64,000 nucleotides of DNA. It comes from Aureimonas sp. AU20 (lineage in GTDB: Bacteria > Pseudomonadota > Alphaproteobacteria > Rhizobiales > Rhizobiaceae). A program made the translations under genes and the position numbers. The stretch is taken from the NCBI RefSeq assembly GCF_001442755.1, contig NZ_CP006367.1:2046001-2110000 (forward strand), read 5' to 3'. The first letter of the stretch is position 1, and the number at the start of each line of letters is the position of its first letter. Under the pieces are notes generated by a model. That model was given only the letters and a program-made list of their open reading frames with translations. It was not told where the DNA came from and did no database searches. Below, one piece after another: positions 63,416 through 64,000 of this stretch.

Positions 63416-64000
63416 ATGGACACGTTCGATTCCCAGCTGCTTTCCGACGACCTTCTGAACCGCTTCGCGGCGCTTTTGCCGCCCGGGCGGGCGCTGACCG
63501 AGGGCGGCGACATCGCCCCCTTCGTTCACGAGGAGCGCGACAAGTTCAAAGGGCGCACGCGCCTCGTGCTGCGACCTTCGAGCGTCGAGGAGGTTTCTGC
63601 CATCCTCAAGCTCGCCTCGGAGACACGCACGCCGATCGTGCCGCAGGGCGGCAACACCGGGCTCGTCGGCGGCCAGATGCCGCGATCGGACGGGGAAATC
63701 GTCTTATCGCTGGGCAAGCTCGATCGCATTCGCGAGGTCGATCCGGTGGGGCGCACGATGACGCTGGACGCCGGTGTGATTCTCAAGCGCGTGCAGGAGG
63801 CGGCGGACGAAGCGGGGCTCTTCTTCCCGCTCTCGCTCGGCTCGGAAGGGTCCTGTCAGATCGGCGGCAATCTGGCTTCCAATGCCGGCGGAACGGCGGT
63901 GCTGGCCTATGGCAACACGCGGGATCTCTGTCTCGGCATCGAGGCCGTGCTGCCTTCGGGCGAGATCGTCCATGGTCTGCGACGGCTGAAGAAGGACAAT
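63416..64000 (+). CDS. FAD-linked oxidase (D-2-hydroxy-acid dehydrogenase-like), N-terminal part
   Basis: The first 195 codons of an FAD-binding PCMH-type oxidoreductase; the 3' end is beyond the window. The FAD motif P-Q-G-G-N-T-G-L-V-G-G is near residue 80, followed by L-D-A-G-V and the G-S-E-G-S-C-Q-I-G-G-N-L-A-S-N-A-G-G block. These are typical of D-2-hydroxyglutarate/D-lactate dehydrogenases of the GlcD family. ATG 63416 is the likely start. The substrate cannot be assigned from this half. Confidence 0.85.
   Translation, partial: MDTFDSQLLSDDLLNRFAALLPPGRALTEGGDIAPFVHEERDKFKGRTRLVLRPSSVEEVSAILKLASETRTPIVPQGGNTGLVGGQMPRSDGEIVLSLGKLDRIREVDPVGRTMTLDAGVILKRVQEAADEAGLFFPLSLGSEGSCQIGGNLASNAGGTAVLAYGNTRDLCLGIEAVLPSGEIVHGLRRLKKDN

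Noticed and set aside
1..64000. tRNA/rRNA genes, CRISPR arrays, insertion sequences, prophage or integrative elements
   Set aside because: Looked for cloverleaf ends, regular spaced repeats, transposase and integrase motifs and flanking direct repeats; none was recognised by eye. A tool-based scan would be needed to exclude a missed tRNA.

Overview
The window is high-GC DNA from an alphaproteobacterium, most likely a Rhizobiales member (Aurantimonadaceae or Rhizobiaceae-like). This is inferred from gene content: ChvE/GguAB sugar transport, ChoXWV choline transport, a thiOSGE operon behind a TPP riboswitch, an HWE-family histidine kinase and an EcfG-like promoter. No tRNA, rRNA, CRISPR array, insertion sequence or phage gene was recognised. 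Coding density is high, and many start/stop overlaps point to translational coupling.

Layout. 0-0.14 kb: start of a leftward MATE efflux gene. 0.4-13.2 kb: a rightward sugar locus with GguC, a sugar 1-dehydrogenase, aldose epimerase, an IlvD/Edd sugar-acid dehydratase, a lactonase, KDGal kinase and KDPGal aldolase, then two tandem chvE-like binding-protein genes with gguA and gguB. Together they would import galactose/arabinose-type sugars and oxidise galactose to pyruvate and glyceraldehyde-3-phosphate by a De Ley-Doudoroff route. 13.3-13.6 kb: a DUF2218 protein.

13.7-35.8 kb: a nearly continuous choline/betaine supercluster. Leftward choXWV imports choline. Rightward betI-betB (one fused gene) and betA convert choline to glycine betaine. 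Leftward gbcA, gbcB, gbdR, dgcA, dgcB, etfA and etfB take betaine to dimethylglycine and sarcosine. Leftward soxBDAG takes sarcosine to glycine with transfer of the methyl carbon to folate. The choX/betIB divergent region carries three BetI-type inverted repeats.

36-40.8 kb: a Kef/YbaL-type antiporter, then a TPP riboswitch and thiO-thiS-thiG-thiE. 40.9-49.2 kb: a GntR regulator with a large inverted repeat upstream, a lysophospholipase-like hydrolase, RNase T2, a Dabb protein, EttA, an HWE kinase with a single-domain response regulator, DedA and a MOSC protein. 49.2-55.6 kb: DUF2293, TrmO, an ArsR-methyltransferase fusion with metF behind a perfect palindrome, a probable 28-residue membrane protein, an amidase, an ornithine-decarboxylase-like enzyme and DUF4112. 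55.7-64 kb: a zinc metallopeptidase, GlyS, an acyltransferase, a 451-base gene-free stretch, a GH25 protein, a small membrane protein behind a possible EcfG promoter, a Sua5-type enzyme and the start of an FAD-linked oxidase.

The most unusual item is the 702-residue BetI-BetB fusion, which puts the choline-responsive repressor and betaine aldehyde dehydrogenase in one polypeptide beside three candidate operators. Other points worth following up are the DgcA protein lacking one of the four cluster cysteines seen in trimethylamine-dehydrogenase relatives, the ArsR-methyltransferase/metF unit, the diverged ChvE paralogue, and a repeated CGACAT motif upstream of both soxB and gbcA.
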